Below, in pieces: positions 50,508-58,610 of a stretch of DNA of 64,000 bases. A program made the translations under genes and the position numbers. Source of the DNA: an uncultured Bacteroidales bacterium (GTDB lineage Bacteria; Bacteroidota; Bacteroidia; Bacteroidales; Paludibacteraceae); the NCBI GenBank assembly GCA_902765485.1, contig CACWZZ010000002.1, positions 24,512 to 88,511 on the forward strand. Reading direction: 5' to 3'. Position 1 is the stretch's first letter; every line of letters starts with the position of its first letter. The notes below the pieces were generated by a model that made no database searches, was not told the origin of the DNA, and saw only the letters and a list, made by a program, of their open reading frames with translations.

Positions 50508-51221
50508 ATGGCAAAAGAAAATTGTCCTACTCCGCACATCGGTGCGCAGTACGGTGAGATCGCAAAGACAGTGATCATGGCAGGTGACCCTCTTCGCGCT
50601 AAATTAATGGCAGAGCGGTACTTGGAAAATCCGCGGCTGGTGACAAGCGTTCGCAATATGTTCGGCTTTACCGGCATGTACAAAGGGAAAGAAGTGTCCG
50701 TCATGGGTCATGGAATGGGTATTCCGTCGATCGGCATCTATACCTACGAGTTATTCAATTTCTATGACGTAGAGACCATCATCCGCGTAGGCTCGTGCGG
50801 TGCACGCCAGATGTATGTTCATCTGGGCGACCTGGTGATCGCACAGGGCTCTTGCACGGACAGCAACTGGGCAGAACAATACCAGTTGAATGGTACGTTC
50901 GCACCAATCGCTGACTTTGATCTCTGCCGCCGCGCAGTGGACGCATGCGAGAAATTCGGCTACACCTACCATGTAGGAAATGTCTTCTCGGCTGATAGTT
51001 TCTATTGCGAGGATCCCCGCAAGGCGAACTGGACCAAGATGGGGGTTCTGGCAGATGAGATGGAAGCTCCTGCACTGTATATGAACGCTGCCCGTTTTGG
51101 AAAGAAAGCTCTAGTGATCTGCACTGTGAGCGACCATATCCTGACCGGCGAAGCAACCACTGCAGAACAACGCCAGAACTCATTCACCAACATGATGGAT
51201 GTTGCATTTGATATTATTTAA
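50508..51221 (+). CDS. deoD: Purine nucleoside phosphorylase (hexameric DeoD type)
   Basis: 237 residues. Seen: PTPHIGAQYGEIAKTVIMAGDPLRAK (phosphate and ribose site), GHGMGIPSIGIYTYEL, IIRVGSCGARQ, DEMEAPALYMNA (the EMEA substrate motif) and CTVSDHILTGE with the catalytic aspartate. It cleaves purine nucleosides with phosphate to base and ribose 1-phosphate in the cytoplasm. It is 30 bp after kdsB and 9 bp before the outer-membrane protein gene, so it is co-directional and probably in the same unit, though unrelated by function. Confidence 0.96.
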   Translation: MAKENCPTPHIGAQYGEIAKTVIMAGDPLRAKLMAERYLENPRLVTSVRNMFGFTGMYKGKEVSVMGHGMGIPSIGIYTYELFNFYDVETIIRVGSCGARQMYVHLGDLVIAQGSCTDSNWAEQYQLNGTFAPIADFDLCRRAVDACEKFGYTYHVGNVFSADSFYCEDPRKANWTKMGVLADEMEAPALYMNAARFGKKALVICTVSDHILTGEATTAEQRQNSFTNMMDVAFDII

Positions 51222-51230
51222 TTTCTATCA

Positions 51231-51977
51231 ATGAGAAAACTAATTCTTATATTCGCACTCTTTCTTCTGCCTCTGAGCATGATAGCTCAGGAGCAGAAGG
51301 AGGATGGAGCGACCAGCACAGAGAGCCGCAAGACGACCAAGATCTACACCGGTTTTTCCGGAGGTATGCTGCTGCACGGCGGATATATGTTCTCTGACTC
51401 GCCGGACAAACTATTCAGCAATACCGGCTTGGGGAACGGAGAGTACCGGAAGAATCTCCCAAGAGACGGTTTCGCAGTCGGCTTGGGCGGCTTGCTGCGC
51501 GTACATTTCATCAATCATATTCACCTTGGCGCAGAGGGACATGTCAGCACCATGCCACTGATGCGGACGGGATCGAATGTCCGGACCGGATGGGGAGGTG
51601 CATTCGCCGATTTCTACGCCAACTGGGGCAAGACGCGCCCCTTGATAGGTCTCTCTGTGGGTGGAGGTACAATGAAACGACTCTATGTACCGGAACAAAA
51701 ACCCGTAGAGACACCGGGAGCAACACCCGAAGAAAACACTACTTACAACTCTTCATACGTCAAAACTCCATTCTTTTATATGGATCCATACGTAGGATTA
51801 GAAATCAGCTTAACCAACCATATTGCTCTCATGATCCGAATTGACTATATGTTACCTTTCGGACGGACCAGTAGCGGACTTACCAACCTCGGCAACGACG
51901 TCAAATGGAGCAATTTTATGACCCCGAGCGGTCCGCGTCTGTACGTAGGAGTAATGTTCGGGCAACTCAATCGCTAA
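51231..51977 (+). CDS. Predicted outer-membrane beta-barrel protein
   Basis: 248 residues with signal peptide MRKLILIFALFLLPLSMIAQ. The mature part alternates aromatic and glycine-rich strands (YTGFSGGMLLHGGYMFS, GFAVGLGGLLRVHFINHIHLGAEG, MDPYVGLEISLTNHIALMIR, GPRLYVGVMFGQLN), typical of a small 8-10-strand barrel of the kind common in Bacteroidetes. No named family was recognised. It lies between deoD and yidC. It could be a structural or porin-like protein; function is not known. Confidence 0.72.
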   Translation: MRKLILIFALFLLPLSMIAQEQKEDGATSTESRKTTKIYTGFSGGMLLHGGYMFSDSPDKLFSNTGLGNGEYRKNLPRDGFAVGLGGLLRVHFINHIHLGAEGHVSTMPLMRTGSNVRTGWGGAFADFYANWGKTRPLIGLSVGGGTMKRLYVPEQKPVETPGATPEENTTYNSSYVKTPFFYMDPYVGLEISLTNHIALMIRIDYMLPFGRTSSGLTNLGNDVKWSNFMTPSGPRLYVGVMFGQLNR

Positions 51978-52020
51978 TAATTGAAATAGAAATTAATAAC
52001 ATATATTTTACATCAACAGA

Positions 52021-53928
52021 ATGGATAAAAACACATGGATCGGCTTCCTTCTTATAGCCGCTATCGTAATTGGATTCACATGGATTCAGCGCCCGTCGAA
52101 AGAAGAATTGGCGGAGCGCCAACGCGTACAAGACTCTATTAACATTGCCCGTATGACCGCCGCAGAGGCGCAGAGGCTCTCCGACTCGCTGCAACTCGTT
52201 GCAGGTCAATCCGCTCAGGCGGAAACGGTTTCGCCAGAGCAAGTACAGGAGCGCATTCAAGCCGCCTACGGCACATTCGCTAATGTTGCACAAGGAGAAG
52301 AGCGCTTCGTCACTCTCCAAAACGAGAAAGTACGTCTCACCCTCTCTACTTTAGGCGGTGTGATTAAGCATGCCGAATTATTGGAATACAAGGCCTCTGG
52401 CGACACCGTTAATCCGCTGAGTCTCTTCCGCGGCGACGAGTCTGCCTTTGGACTGACCCTCATTACCGCCAATAACCGTATTATCCAGACCGGCAATCTC
52501 TTCTTTACCCCTATTACTTCGGAAGAGCCAAACAAAGCCATCATGCGCCTGCAGACGACCTCTGCGGATGCATGGCTAGACTTCGTATATGAGTTGTCGG
52601 ACAACTACATGGTACATCTCGCCATTGAACCGCATAACATGCAGACCGAACTGGCGCAAAACATCAATTCCCTGGAGTTACAATGGCGCCAGTTGATCCC
52701 CCAGCAAGAGCAAGGACGCAAATTCGAGGAGCGCTATGCGCAGTTGCAATACATGCTGGTAGGCGGCGACATCGAGAAACTGAGCGAGAGCAAAGATGAC
52801 AATACAAAAGAGAGCGCACGCGTCAAATGGATCGGATACAAAGACCAGTTCTTCTCTACCGTCCTGATCGCCGACGACGCCTTCTCCTCTTCGCAGTTCA
52901 CCTCTACGGTGCAGAGCAAACAGTCCGGCTATATCAAGGAATACAGCACCCAGACCTCTATCCCGTTTGACCTCTCGGGAAAGACTGCCACCGGGCTTCG
53001 TTTCTATTGCGGTCCGAACCATTACCACACGCTCAAAGCCTATGACGAGGGCGTAGAACGCAGCGAACGCCTGCATCTGAATACCTTGGTACCGCTGGGC
53101 TGGAAGATCGTCAGCTGGATCAACGAATGGCTGGTCATTCCGATGTTTGACCTCTTCACCGGATGGGGACTGCATATCGGTATTGTGATCCTGCTCATGA
53201 CAATTGTCATCAAACTGATCATTCTGCCATTCGTCTTCGTATCCTATAAATCCAGCGCCAAGATGAAAGCGCTGAAACCGCAGATAGACGCGATCAACGA
53301 GAAATATCCGGCGGAGAAAATGCAGGAGCGCCAGCAAGCAACGATGCAACTTTACCAGCAGGCAGGAGTCAGCCCGATGTCCGGCTGTCTGCCGATGTTG
53401 TTCCAGTTCCCTGTCTTGATGGCTATGTTCTGGTTCTTGCCTACCGCGATTGAACTCCGTGGCAAATCGCTCCTTTGGGCGGACGACCTATCCACCTACG
53501 ATGCCGTCTTCCATTGGGGATTCAATATACCTCTCTTGGGCGACCACCTCTCCCTCTTCTGCTTGCTAATGACGATATGTAACATCGGTTATACCTATAT
53601 CACTATGCAATCGCAAGCAACCGACCCGAACATGAAGTTTATGAAATACATGATGTACGCTATGCCGCTCATGTTCCTCTTCATATTCAATGACTATGCT
53701 GCCGGTTTGAGTTATTACTACCTCGTTTCGCTCTTCTTCACCATCCTCCAGACCATGATTTTCCGCTGGACGCTGAATGACGAAAAGATGTTAGCCGAGA
53801 TCGAAGCGAATAAAAAGAAAAAAGCCGGCAAACCCAAGTCCGGCTTTATGGCTCGATTAGAGCAGATGCAGCGCGAGCAGCAACGTTTAGCTCGCGAGAA
53901 CGCTAAGGCGGCTGGCAAGCGACGCTAA
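52021..53928 (+). CDS. yidC: Membrane protein insertase YidC
   Basis: 635 residues in the Gram-negative YidC layout. There is an N-terminal membrane segment (WIGFLLIAAIVIGFTWI), a large periplasmic beta-supersandwich (residues 30-360) and the conserved C-terminal five-segment insertase core. The core shows WGLHIGIVILLMTIVIKLIILPFVF, MQLYQQAGVSPMSGCLPMLFQFPVLMAMFW, and the end FNDYAAGLSYYYLVSLFFTILQ. It inserts proteins into the inner membrane alone or with SecYEG. A basic Lys/Arg tail follows, as in ribosome-binding YidC forms. Its last 42 bp overlap the convergent SGNH-like gene. Confidence 0.96.
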   Translation: MDKNTWIGFLLIAAIVIGFTWIQRPSKEELAERQRVQDSINIARMTAAEAQRLSDSLQLVAGQSAQAETVSPEQVQERIQAAYGTFANVAQGEERFVTLQNEKVRLTLSTLGGVIKHAELLEYKASGDTVNPLSLFRGDESAFGLTLITANNRIIQTGNLFFTPITSEEPNKAIMRLQTTSADAWLDFVYELSDNYMVHLAIEPHNMQTELAQNINSLELQWRQLIPQQEQGRKFEERYAQLQYMLVGGDIEKLSESKDDNTKESARVKWIGYKDQFFSTVLIADDAFSSSQFTSTVQSKQSGYIKEYSTQTSIPFDLSGKTATGLRFYCGPNHYHTLKAYDEGVERSERLHLNTLVPLGWKIVSWINEWLVIPMFDLFTGWGLHIGIVILLMTIVIKLIILPFVFVSYKSSAKMKALKPQIDAINEKYPAEKMQERQQATMQLYQQAGVSPMSGCLPMLFQFPVLMAMFWFLPTAIELRGKSLLWADDLSTYDAVFHWGFNIPLLGDHLSLFCLLMTICNIGYTYITMQSQATDPNMKFMKYMMYAMPLMFLFIFNDYAAGLSYYYLVSLFFTILQTMIFRWTLNDEKMLAEIEANKKKKAGKPKSGFMARLEQMQREQQRLARENAKAAGKRR

Positions 53929-54384
53929 CTCGCTGTTCACTAATGCCTCTCCGGCGGGAGAGAGCGATACTCCATCCTGGTCAAGCAACTCATCAAAATG
54001 GGTGCTTGACAGCATGGGGGAAGTGATGTCCACCAGATGCACACATTGTTGTGCTGCCAAGCGGAACAATGCCAAATTATACAACGCATGGATATTACGC
54101 AGACGCTCGATATTTCCTCCTAACCAGAAGAGAAGATTCTTGCGCTCCTGGGTAGTCATTCCACGCGTAATATAGGCGAAATAGCGGTTCTCGTCTATAA
54201 TTGGCAGACTCACCAGTACAGGCTCTTGCCCGCTTGCGCGCACTTGCGCGATCCTATTGGTATATAGCGCCTTATAAGCCACTAAATCTATTTGCGGCTC
54301 ATGACGGGCACTCGGGTTTGAAGCAATGGCCTTCCAATTGTACTGAAGACCGCTCTCAGGCTGAATTACAACTGTCTTGTCCAT
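53887..54384 (-). CDS. SGNH-hydrolase-like protein (partial domain)
   Basis: 165 residues. The second half reads like the end of an SGNH/GDSL domain: EPVLVSLPIIDENRYFAY, RLRNIHALYNLALFRLAAQQCVHLVDIT and FDELLDQDGVSLSPAGEALV. The last stretch matches the DGxHxxxxG block but lacks the catalytic histidine (DGVSLS). The N-terminal GDS serine block is missing, and there is no signal peptide. So it is either a non-catalytic relative or a truncated gene. It follows the 31-residue membrane peptide by 16 bp, under a consensus promoter, divergent from the LytTR gene. Its 3' end overlaps yidC by 42 bp. Confidence 0.6.
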   Translation of the reverse strand: MDKTVVIQPESGLQYNWKAIASNPSARHEPQIDLVAYKALYTNRIAQVRASGQEPVLVSLPIIDENRYFAYITRGMTTQERKNLLFWLGGNIERLRNIHALYNLALFRLAAQQCVHLVDITSPMLSSTHFDELLDQDGVSLSPAGEALVNSELASLASRLSVLAS

Positions 54385-54400
54385 AATGAATAGGATTTTA

Positions 54401-54496
54401 TTATAAGTGAATAACTAAATAGGCTATAATAGCCGGTAATTGAAGGCAATAAATTGCGACCAACAGGTCCAAACCAATACGTTTAATAGTTTTCAT
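54401..54496 (-). CDS. 31-residue single-span membrane peptide
   Basis: A small frame from the ATG at 54496 to TAA at 54401-54403: a basic start (MKTIKRIGLD) followed by one hydrophobic helix (LLVAIYCLQLPAIIAYLVI). It lies 16 bp before the SGNH-like gene and about 42 nt after the likely start of transcription of a consensus promoter (54545-54575). It is too short for usual gene finders. Support is positional and compositional: promoter, start, charge pattern and operon spacing fit. It could be a small regulatory membrane peptide, a toxin-like peptide or a processed signal for the LytTR regulator; none is shown. Confidence 0.55.
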   Translation of the reverse strand: MKTIKRIGLDLLVAIYCLQLPAIIAYLVIHL

Positions 54497-54544
54497 ATCT
54501 GTTATAATTGTTTTAGGTTATACAATCTTGTTTCAAATTCGACG

Positions 54545-54575
54545 CAAAATTACTGCTTTTGGCGCAGGCAGACAA
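54545..54575 (-). promoter_or_regulatory. Bacteroidetes-type promoter of the small-peptide operon
   Basis: On the minus strand TTG (54573-54575), a 20-bp spacer and TAATTTTG (54545-54552). Confidence 0.8.
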
Positions 54576-54580
54576 CTAAA

Positions 54581-54653
54581 AGTGATTAGGGACTAAAAAA
54601 TGTGACGATTTTGGTCAAAATGATGACTAAAACGCAAATATAGTGACGAAAAC
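54581..54653 (+). promoter_or_regulatory. Four phased direct repeats, candidate LytTR operator
   Basis: AGTGATTAGG (TGA at 54583), TGTGACGATTTT (54603), GATGACTAAAAC (54624) and AGTGACGAAAAC (54644) are spaced 20, 21 and 20 bp, one face of the helix. LytTR proteins bind pairs of short direct repeats about two turns apart. The array lies between the divergent peptide promoter and the LytTR gene. Confidence 0.6.
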
Positions 54654-54696
54654 AGACACTTTCCAATTTCATCACACTAAACAAGGAGACTAAATT

Positions 54697-55488
54697 ATGA
54701 CTAAAATTCCTGCTTCTATCCTCTCTGTATGGACCATGCTGGTGCATGTAATCACCATACCGGTATTCTTTTTAGGTTTTATCCTCCTATACGAGAGTCA
54801 ATGGATGGTCAAATTCATGAGTATAGGACACGGAGTGGTTTTTAATGCACTCATGTTGACCTGTATCTTGATCGGTGTGCTATGCGCCGTTCGCATTCCT
54901 CTTACTGCCGTTCGGAATAGACCTCATTTGACCTGGTGGCAGTATAGTCTTATCTCTTTTGCTGAAATAGTGGTCTTCTCATGCTTTGCAGCCCTGTACA
55001 TGGCTTTGGTTTATGGCAATATCGGCTATTTCCCTGCGTTAGGACACTGCCTGCGCATGGCATTTGCTATTTTGCCTTACCCCTATATTATCTATGCCAT
55101 CCTCTTTGCGCTTATTCGTCCTGACGAGCCCATGGCAGCCGAAGAGGATCTGGTACGCTTTGCCGACAATACCGGCAGGCTCAAACTGGTCATTGCCCAT
55201 GACGTGATATTATATATCGAAGCCCAAGAGAACTACGTCTCTATCCATTACATGGAAAATTCGCAAATGAAAGAATATTCTCTTCGCCAATCCATGCGGG
55301 GAATAGAGGAACTGATGGAGAAACATGGTATTATACGCTGTCAACGGTCCTATTTCGTCAATCCGCGCCACGTATCCGTACTACGCAGAGATAAAGAAGG
55401 AATGATACAGGCAGAACTGGATATAACAAATGCGAAACCTGTTCCGGTCTCGCCTAAATACTACGAGCAACTGAGTAAAATGCTGTAG
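54697..55488 (+). CDS. Membrane-bound LytTR transcriptional regulator
   Basis: 263 residues. Four hydrophobic segments (about residues 8-30, 44-68, 78-102 and 115-135; e.g. MLVHVITIPVFFLGFILLY) are followed by a LytTR DNA-binding domain from residue 165 (VILYIEAQENYVSIHYMEN, IIRCQRSYFVNPRHV, PVPVSPKYYEQL). There is no receiver domain or kinase, so it is a one-component membrane regulator like other four-span LytTR proteins of Bacteroidetes. The upstream gap holds four phased repeats that may be its binding sites, suggesting it controls itself and the divergent small-peptide operon. It converges on rlmN with 12 bp between them. Confidence 0.88.
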   Translation: MTKIPASILSVWTMLVHVITIPVFFLGFILLYESQWMVKFMSIGHGVVFNALMLTCILIGVLCAVRIPLTAVRNRPHLTWWQYSLISFAEIVVFSCFAALYMALVYGNIGYFPALGHCLRMAFAILPYPYIIYAILFALIRPDEPMAAEEDLVRFADNTGRLKLVIAHDVILYIEAQENYVSIHYMENSQMKEYSLRQSMRGIEELMEKHGIIRCQRSYFVNPRHVSVLRRDKEGMIQAELDITNAKPVPVSPKYYEQLSKML

Positions 55489-55500
55489 AGGGGTAACAGA

Positions 55501-56589
55501 TTACCGGTTAGAAGATAGGGAATTGACAAGCATACCGCAGGCAGCCAGAATATCCTCGCCTCTCGAACGGCGAATAGTGGTAGTAACGCCATTAGCGGTC
55601 AAATAATCCCGCAGCCATTCCATCTGTTTCTCGTCAGAGCCGGGGAAATGGCGTTCATCCTTATTCGTACGAGCCACATTCTCCACTCCTTCGTGAAAAC
55701 GTATCAGATTAATCCTGCAGTTCAATCCCTTGAGCAGGCGCAGTAGTTCTTTCGCATGACGAGGTGTGTCATTCTGTCCTGCCCAACAGATGTATTCGAA
55801 ACTGACTCGCCGTTGGTGGGACCAATCGTATTGTTTGAGGAGCGAAATGACTTCCGTAACAGACATGATCTTCTCTGCCGGCATGATCAAGGCCCGCTCA
55901 ATGCTGAACGGGTTGTGCAACGACACCGCCAGATGACATTCGCTCTTGTCCAGGAACCGCTTCATTGCAGGTACTCCTACGGTGGAGACCGTAATGCGTT
56001 TAGGAGACCAAGCGCAGCCGTAAGAGGCAGTCATGATCGTCAAAGTCCGTAACACCTCATCGATATTATCCATCGGTTCTCCCTCACCCATAAAGACGAG
56101 ATTAGAGAGCGCTTCGCGTCCGTCTGCTACTGCCATAGCGTCTATCTCGAAGACCTGATTCAATATCTCCGCAGCCGAGAGGTTGCCATGAAAGCCAAGC
56201 GTGCCTGTCATGCAAAAGCGGCATCCCATCTTACATCCCGCTTGGGTAGAGACGCATAGCGTTGCGCGATCCTCCTCAGGAATATAAACGCTCTCCACAT
56301 ACTGAGGCGCGCTTTGCGAGCCGGAGGCTCCTAAATCTGAGATTTCAAATAAGTATTTCCTTGTCCCATCGGCACTAACGGCTTCTCTCACCGGCGCATG
56401 GCGTCCTACTAAATAACGATCTTTCAGCGACTCGCGACCTTTGAGCGAGATATTACTCATCTCGTCGAAACTGTGCACCCGACGCACATAGAGCCACTCC
56501 GCCAGCTGTTTGCCGGCGAACTTAGGCAGACCTATTCCCATAGCCACGGCCTGCAGTTCCTCTAATGTTTTACCTAATAAGATTTCCAA
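55501..56589 (-). CDS. rlmN: Dual-specificity RNA methyltransferase RlmN with a repeat insertion
   Basis: 362 residues. A radical-SAM enzyme that methylates C2 of adenine 2503 in 23S rRNA and adenine 37 in some tRNAs. Seen: CVSTQAGCKMGCRFCMTG (CxxxCxxC cluster), FMGEGEPMDN, KRITVSTVGVP, LAVSLHNP, and the methyl-carrying cysteine in DILAACGML. Between KYLFEIS and YVESVYIPEEDR stand about a dozen extra residues (DLGASGSQSAPQ), encoded by AAATCTGAGATTTCAAAT plus a GAGCC-GGA-GGCTC hairpin (56318-56350). It is the last gene of the leftward run, 3 bp from the mscS-like gene. Confidence 0.95.
   Translation of the reverse strand: MEILLGKTLEELQAVAMGIGLPKFAGKQLAEWLYVRRVHSFDEMSNISLKGRESLKDRYLVGRHAPVREAVSADGTRKYLFEISDLGASGSQSAPQYVESVYIPEEDRATLCVSTQAGCKMGCRFCMTGTLGFHGNLSAAEILNQVFEIDAMAVADGREALSNLVFMGEGEPMDNIDEVLRTLTIMTASYGCAWSPKRITVSTVGVPAMKRFLDKSECHLAVSLHNPFSIERALIMPAEKIMSVTEVISLLKQYDWSHQRRVSFEYICWAGQNDTPRHAKELLRLLKGLNCRINLIRFHEGVENVARTNKDERHFPGSDEKQMEWLRDYLTANGVTTTIRRSRGEDILAACGMLVNSLSSNR
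56318..56350. repeat. GAGCC palindrome and ATTTGA-type repeat inside rlmN
   Basis: GAGCC, GGA, GGCTC form a hairpin next to AAATCTGAGATTTCAAAT. The same GAGCC-GGCTC palindrome lies in the leaders at 17505 and 20898. Confidence 0.75.
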
Positions 56590-56592
56590 GGG

Positions 56593-57600
56593 TTATTCGT
56601 TTGGGAGCATAGTAACGTCCATGTGCGGATATGCAAATGTGAAGCCTTGCTGCGGTAGTTCGGTATAGAATCGCTCTTGGAGAGCAAAGAACACATCCCA
56701 GTAATCATTAGCCCTCACCCACGCACGCACCACAAAGGTGATATCATTTGCATTGAGCGAACTCAGTCCTACGAAGGGCGCAGGAATAGCGTCCATTTGA
56801 TAATTGACTGTTGAGAGCTGATAATTGGAGATATTCAGCTCCTTGTACAGTTTCTTCATATTTGTCTTCTCCTGAAGCACCCGCTTGTCACTATTGACGA
56901 TTGCCAGTATTGCCTCCTTACACGCTCCCGCATCCACGCCATACGAGACGCTGACCGACCATTCCACGCGCCGCAGAGGACGTCCGTTGTAATTATGTAT
57001 CGTCCCATTGGAGAGCGCGCCGTTCGGCAGAATCACCACTTTGTTATCCGTCGTCAGGATCTTGGTTGCGGTTATATTGACCTCCACTACCTTTCCTGAC
57101 ACTCCTTGCGCCTCAATAAAATCGCCTGCTTTGAACGGTTTGAAAGCCAGAAGCATGATTCCTCCGGCGAAATTCTGTACCGTACCGGAAAGCGCCATAC
57201 CGATCGCCATACCTCCGGCGGCTAAGAGCGCCGCGAGAGAGGTGGTGTTCACACCCAGCGTACTAATCGAGATCACGACCAACAGAACGGTCATGGAGAT
57301 GGAGACGAAGGAGGAGACAAACGAAGCAATGGTCGGTTCGGTCTTGCGGCGGGCGAACGAACGCTTGAGGATATTCTGTACCCAGCGAATGAGTAACACA
57401 CCGATGGCAAAGATCAATAGTGCTGCCAGCACTTTGATCCCGAATTGCAACATGGACTGACCGACCTCTTGCCAGAAAGTATCCGGATTTTCCTTCGCAA
57501 GTTCAATCATTCTCATCGCATTGGCACGCGCTGAGTCTTGCCGCGCCTGTATTTCCTCTGCAGTAAGAGCCTGAAGGAGAATAGTAAGGAGTGTATTCAT
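56593..57600 (-). CDS. Small-conductance mechanosensitive channel (MscS family)
   Basis: 335 residues. Three membrane helices, the third glycine/alanine-rich and pore-lining (LAALLAAGGMAIGMALSGTVQNFAGGIMLL), are followed by the MscS beta domain (FKAGDFIEAQGVSGKVVEVNITATKI, VILPNGALSNGTIHNY) and a C-terminal domain. It opens under membrane tension to release osmolytes. In the C-terminal domain, KELNISNYQLSTVNYQMD before AIPAPFVGL includes about ten residues encoded by a repeat (56797-56829). It is 2 bp from the DUF4293 gene and probably co-transcribed. Confidence 0.92.
   Translation of the reverse strand: MNTLLTILLQALTAEEIQARQDSARANAMRMIELAKENPDTFWQEVGQSMLQFGIKVLAALLIFAIGVLLIRWVQNILKRSFARRKTEPTIASFVSSFVSISMTVLLVVISISTLGVNTTSLAALLAAGGMAIGMALSGTVQNFAGGIMLLAFKPFKAGDFIEAQGVSGKVVEVNITATKILTTDNKVVILPNGALSNGTIHNYNGRPLRRVEWSVSVSYGVDAGACKEAILAIVNSDKRVLQEKTNMKKLYKELNISNYQLSTVNYQMDAIPAPFVGLSSLNANDITFVVRAWVRANDYWDVFFALQERFYTELPQQGFTFAYPHMDVTMLPNE
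56797..56829. repeat. Degenerate repeat inside the mscS-like gene
   Basis: TTGATAATTGACTGTTGAGA and GCTGATAATTGG, near-copies of a GATAATTGA unit, in frame. Confidence 0.75.
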
Positions 57601-57602
57601 CG

Positions 57603-58055
57603 CTACCGTATTCTATCGGCTGCGCGCACGAGTGCCTCGTCTTTGAGAATCGCACGTGTCGCCATCAGGGTTAATATCATGCATACCAAAGGAATAGAAG
57701 CCCATGGGATCAAATGCCACTCCAGCCCCATACTCATCTTCGCCAGCCAGATATAAAGAGCCAGCACACCGTAATAACCGAGGCAAAGCATGACCGTGAA
57801 GATATTGAGCCGTGCCTGCAGGATGCGTTTCTTATAGAGGAAGATGTCCACGAGGGCAAGTAGCGGAATAAGCGCCGTGGTAAGCGTTAGCCCCCAAAGC
57901 CCCTTAAGAGGCGCACCTCCCAAGGCTGAAAGTTCAAATACTTGCAGTTCTGTAGCTTCTTCCGGCGAAACCAATTGCACTACCGGCATAAAAAGCAAAG
58001 TTATACCTAAGGCCACTACGACCAATAGATAAATAGTTTGTATTCTCTGTATCAT
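57603..58055 (-). CDS. DUF4293 family membrane protein
   Basis: 150 residues with four predicted membrane helices (IYLLVVVALGITLLFMPVV, LWGLTLTTALIPLLALVDIF, FTVMLCLGYYGVLALYIWLA, WASIPLVCMILTLMATRAI). The start MIQRIQTIYLLVV and the end DEALVRAADRIR are typical of DUF4293, a small family limited to Bacteroidetes with no known function. The stretch LGGAPLKGLWGL is encoded by GC-rich DNA somewhat like the palindromic family, but this is too weak to call. It lies between the acyltransferase and mscS-like genes. Confidence 0.85.
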   Translation of the reverse strand: MIQRIQTIYLLVVVALGITLLFMPVVQLVSPEEATELQVFELSALGGAPLKGLWGLTLTTALIPLLALVDIFLYKKRILQARLNIFTVMLCLGYYGVLALYIWLAKMSMGLEWHLIPWASIPLVCMILTLMATRAILKDEALVRAADRIR

Positions 58056-58085
58056 AAGCTCATTAACAATTTGGTCATTTACTAA

Positions 58086-58610
58086 TTACGGTTTCATAGC
58101 TTCTTCGAGGGAAGCGCATTTATCGCCATGCGCATTGACCCACCCAATCTGCCGCGCCGGATTTCCGACCATCAACGCATAAGCCGGCACATCCTTGGTC
58201 ACAACAGAACCGGCTCCGATGAGGCAATACTCTCCTAATGTATGCCCGCAAACGATGGTAGCATTGGCACCCACAGACACCCCGCGACGCAAGATCGTCT
58301 CGCGGTACTCATCCTTGCGCGAGACCGCCGCACGGGGGTTGATCACATTCGTGAAGACCATTGATGGTCCCAAGAACACATCGTCCTCGCACCGCACGCC
58401 AGTATAGACGGAGACATTATTCTGGATCTTGCAGTTACGTCCCAGCACCACATCGGGCGAAATAACGACGTTCTGACCGATATTGCAGTCCTCGCCGATC
58501 GTACACCCACTCATAATATGGCTGAAATGCCATATTTTTGTGCCCTTGCCGATCGTGCAGCCCTCATCCACATAAGAGGACTCGTGTACAAAATAATCTT
58601 TGTTTTCCAT
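58086..58610 (-). CDS. Left-handed beta-helix acetyltransferase, WbpD/WlbB-like
   Basis: 174 residues from the ATG at 58610, whose A is the last base of the rseP stop (TGATG). Hexapeptide repeats fill the chain (TIGKGTKIWHFSHIMSGCTIGEDCNIGQNVVIS, CKIQNNVSVYTGVRCEDDVFLGP). The active-site region GPSMVFTNVINPRA and the end NPARQIGWVNAHGDKC match the WbpD/WlbB group, which N-acetylates UDP-3-amino sugars during synthesis of 2,3-diacetamido-uronic acids. No aminotransferase or dehydrogenase partner is in the window, so the substrate is inferred only from family resemblance. Confidence 0.85.
   Translation of the reverse strand: MENKDYFVHESSYVDEGCTIGKGTKIWHFSHIMSGCTIGEDCNIGQNVVISPDVVLGRNCKIQNNVSVYTGVRCEDDVFLGPSMVFTNVINPRAAVSRKDEYRETILRRGVSVGANATIVCGHTLGEYCLIGAGSVVTKDVPAYALMVGNPARQIGWVNAHGDKCASLEEAMKP

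Noticed and set aside
57890-57925. Another GC-rich palindromic insertion in the DUF4293 gene (LGGAPLKGLWGL)
   Set aside because: The DNA has only weak similarity to the family and the protein segment may be normal for DUF4293.
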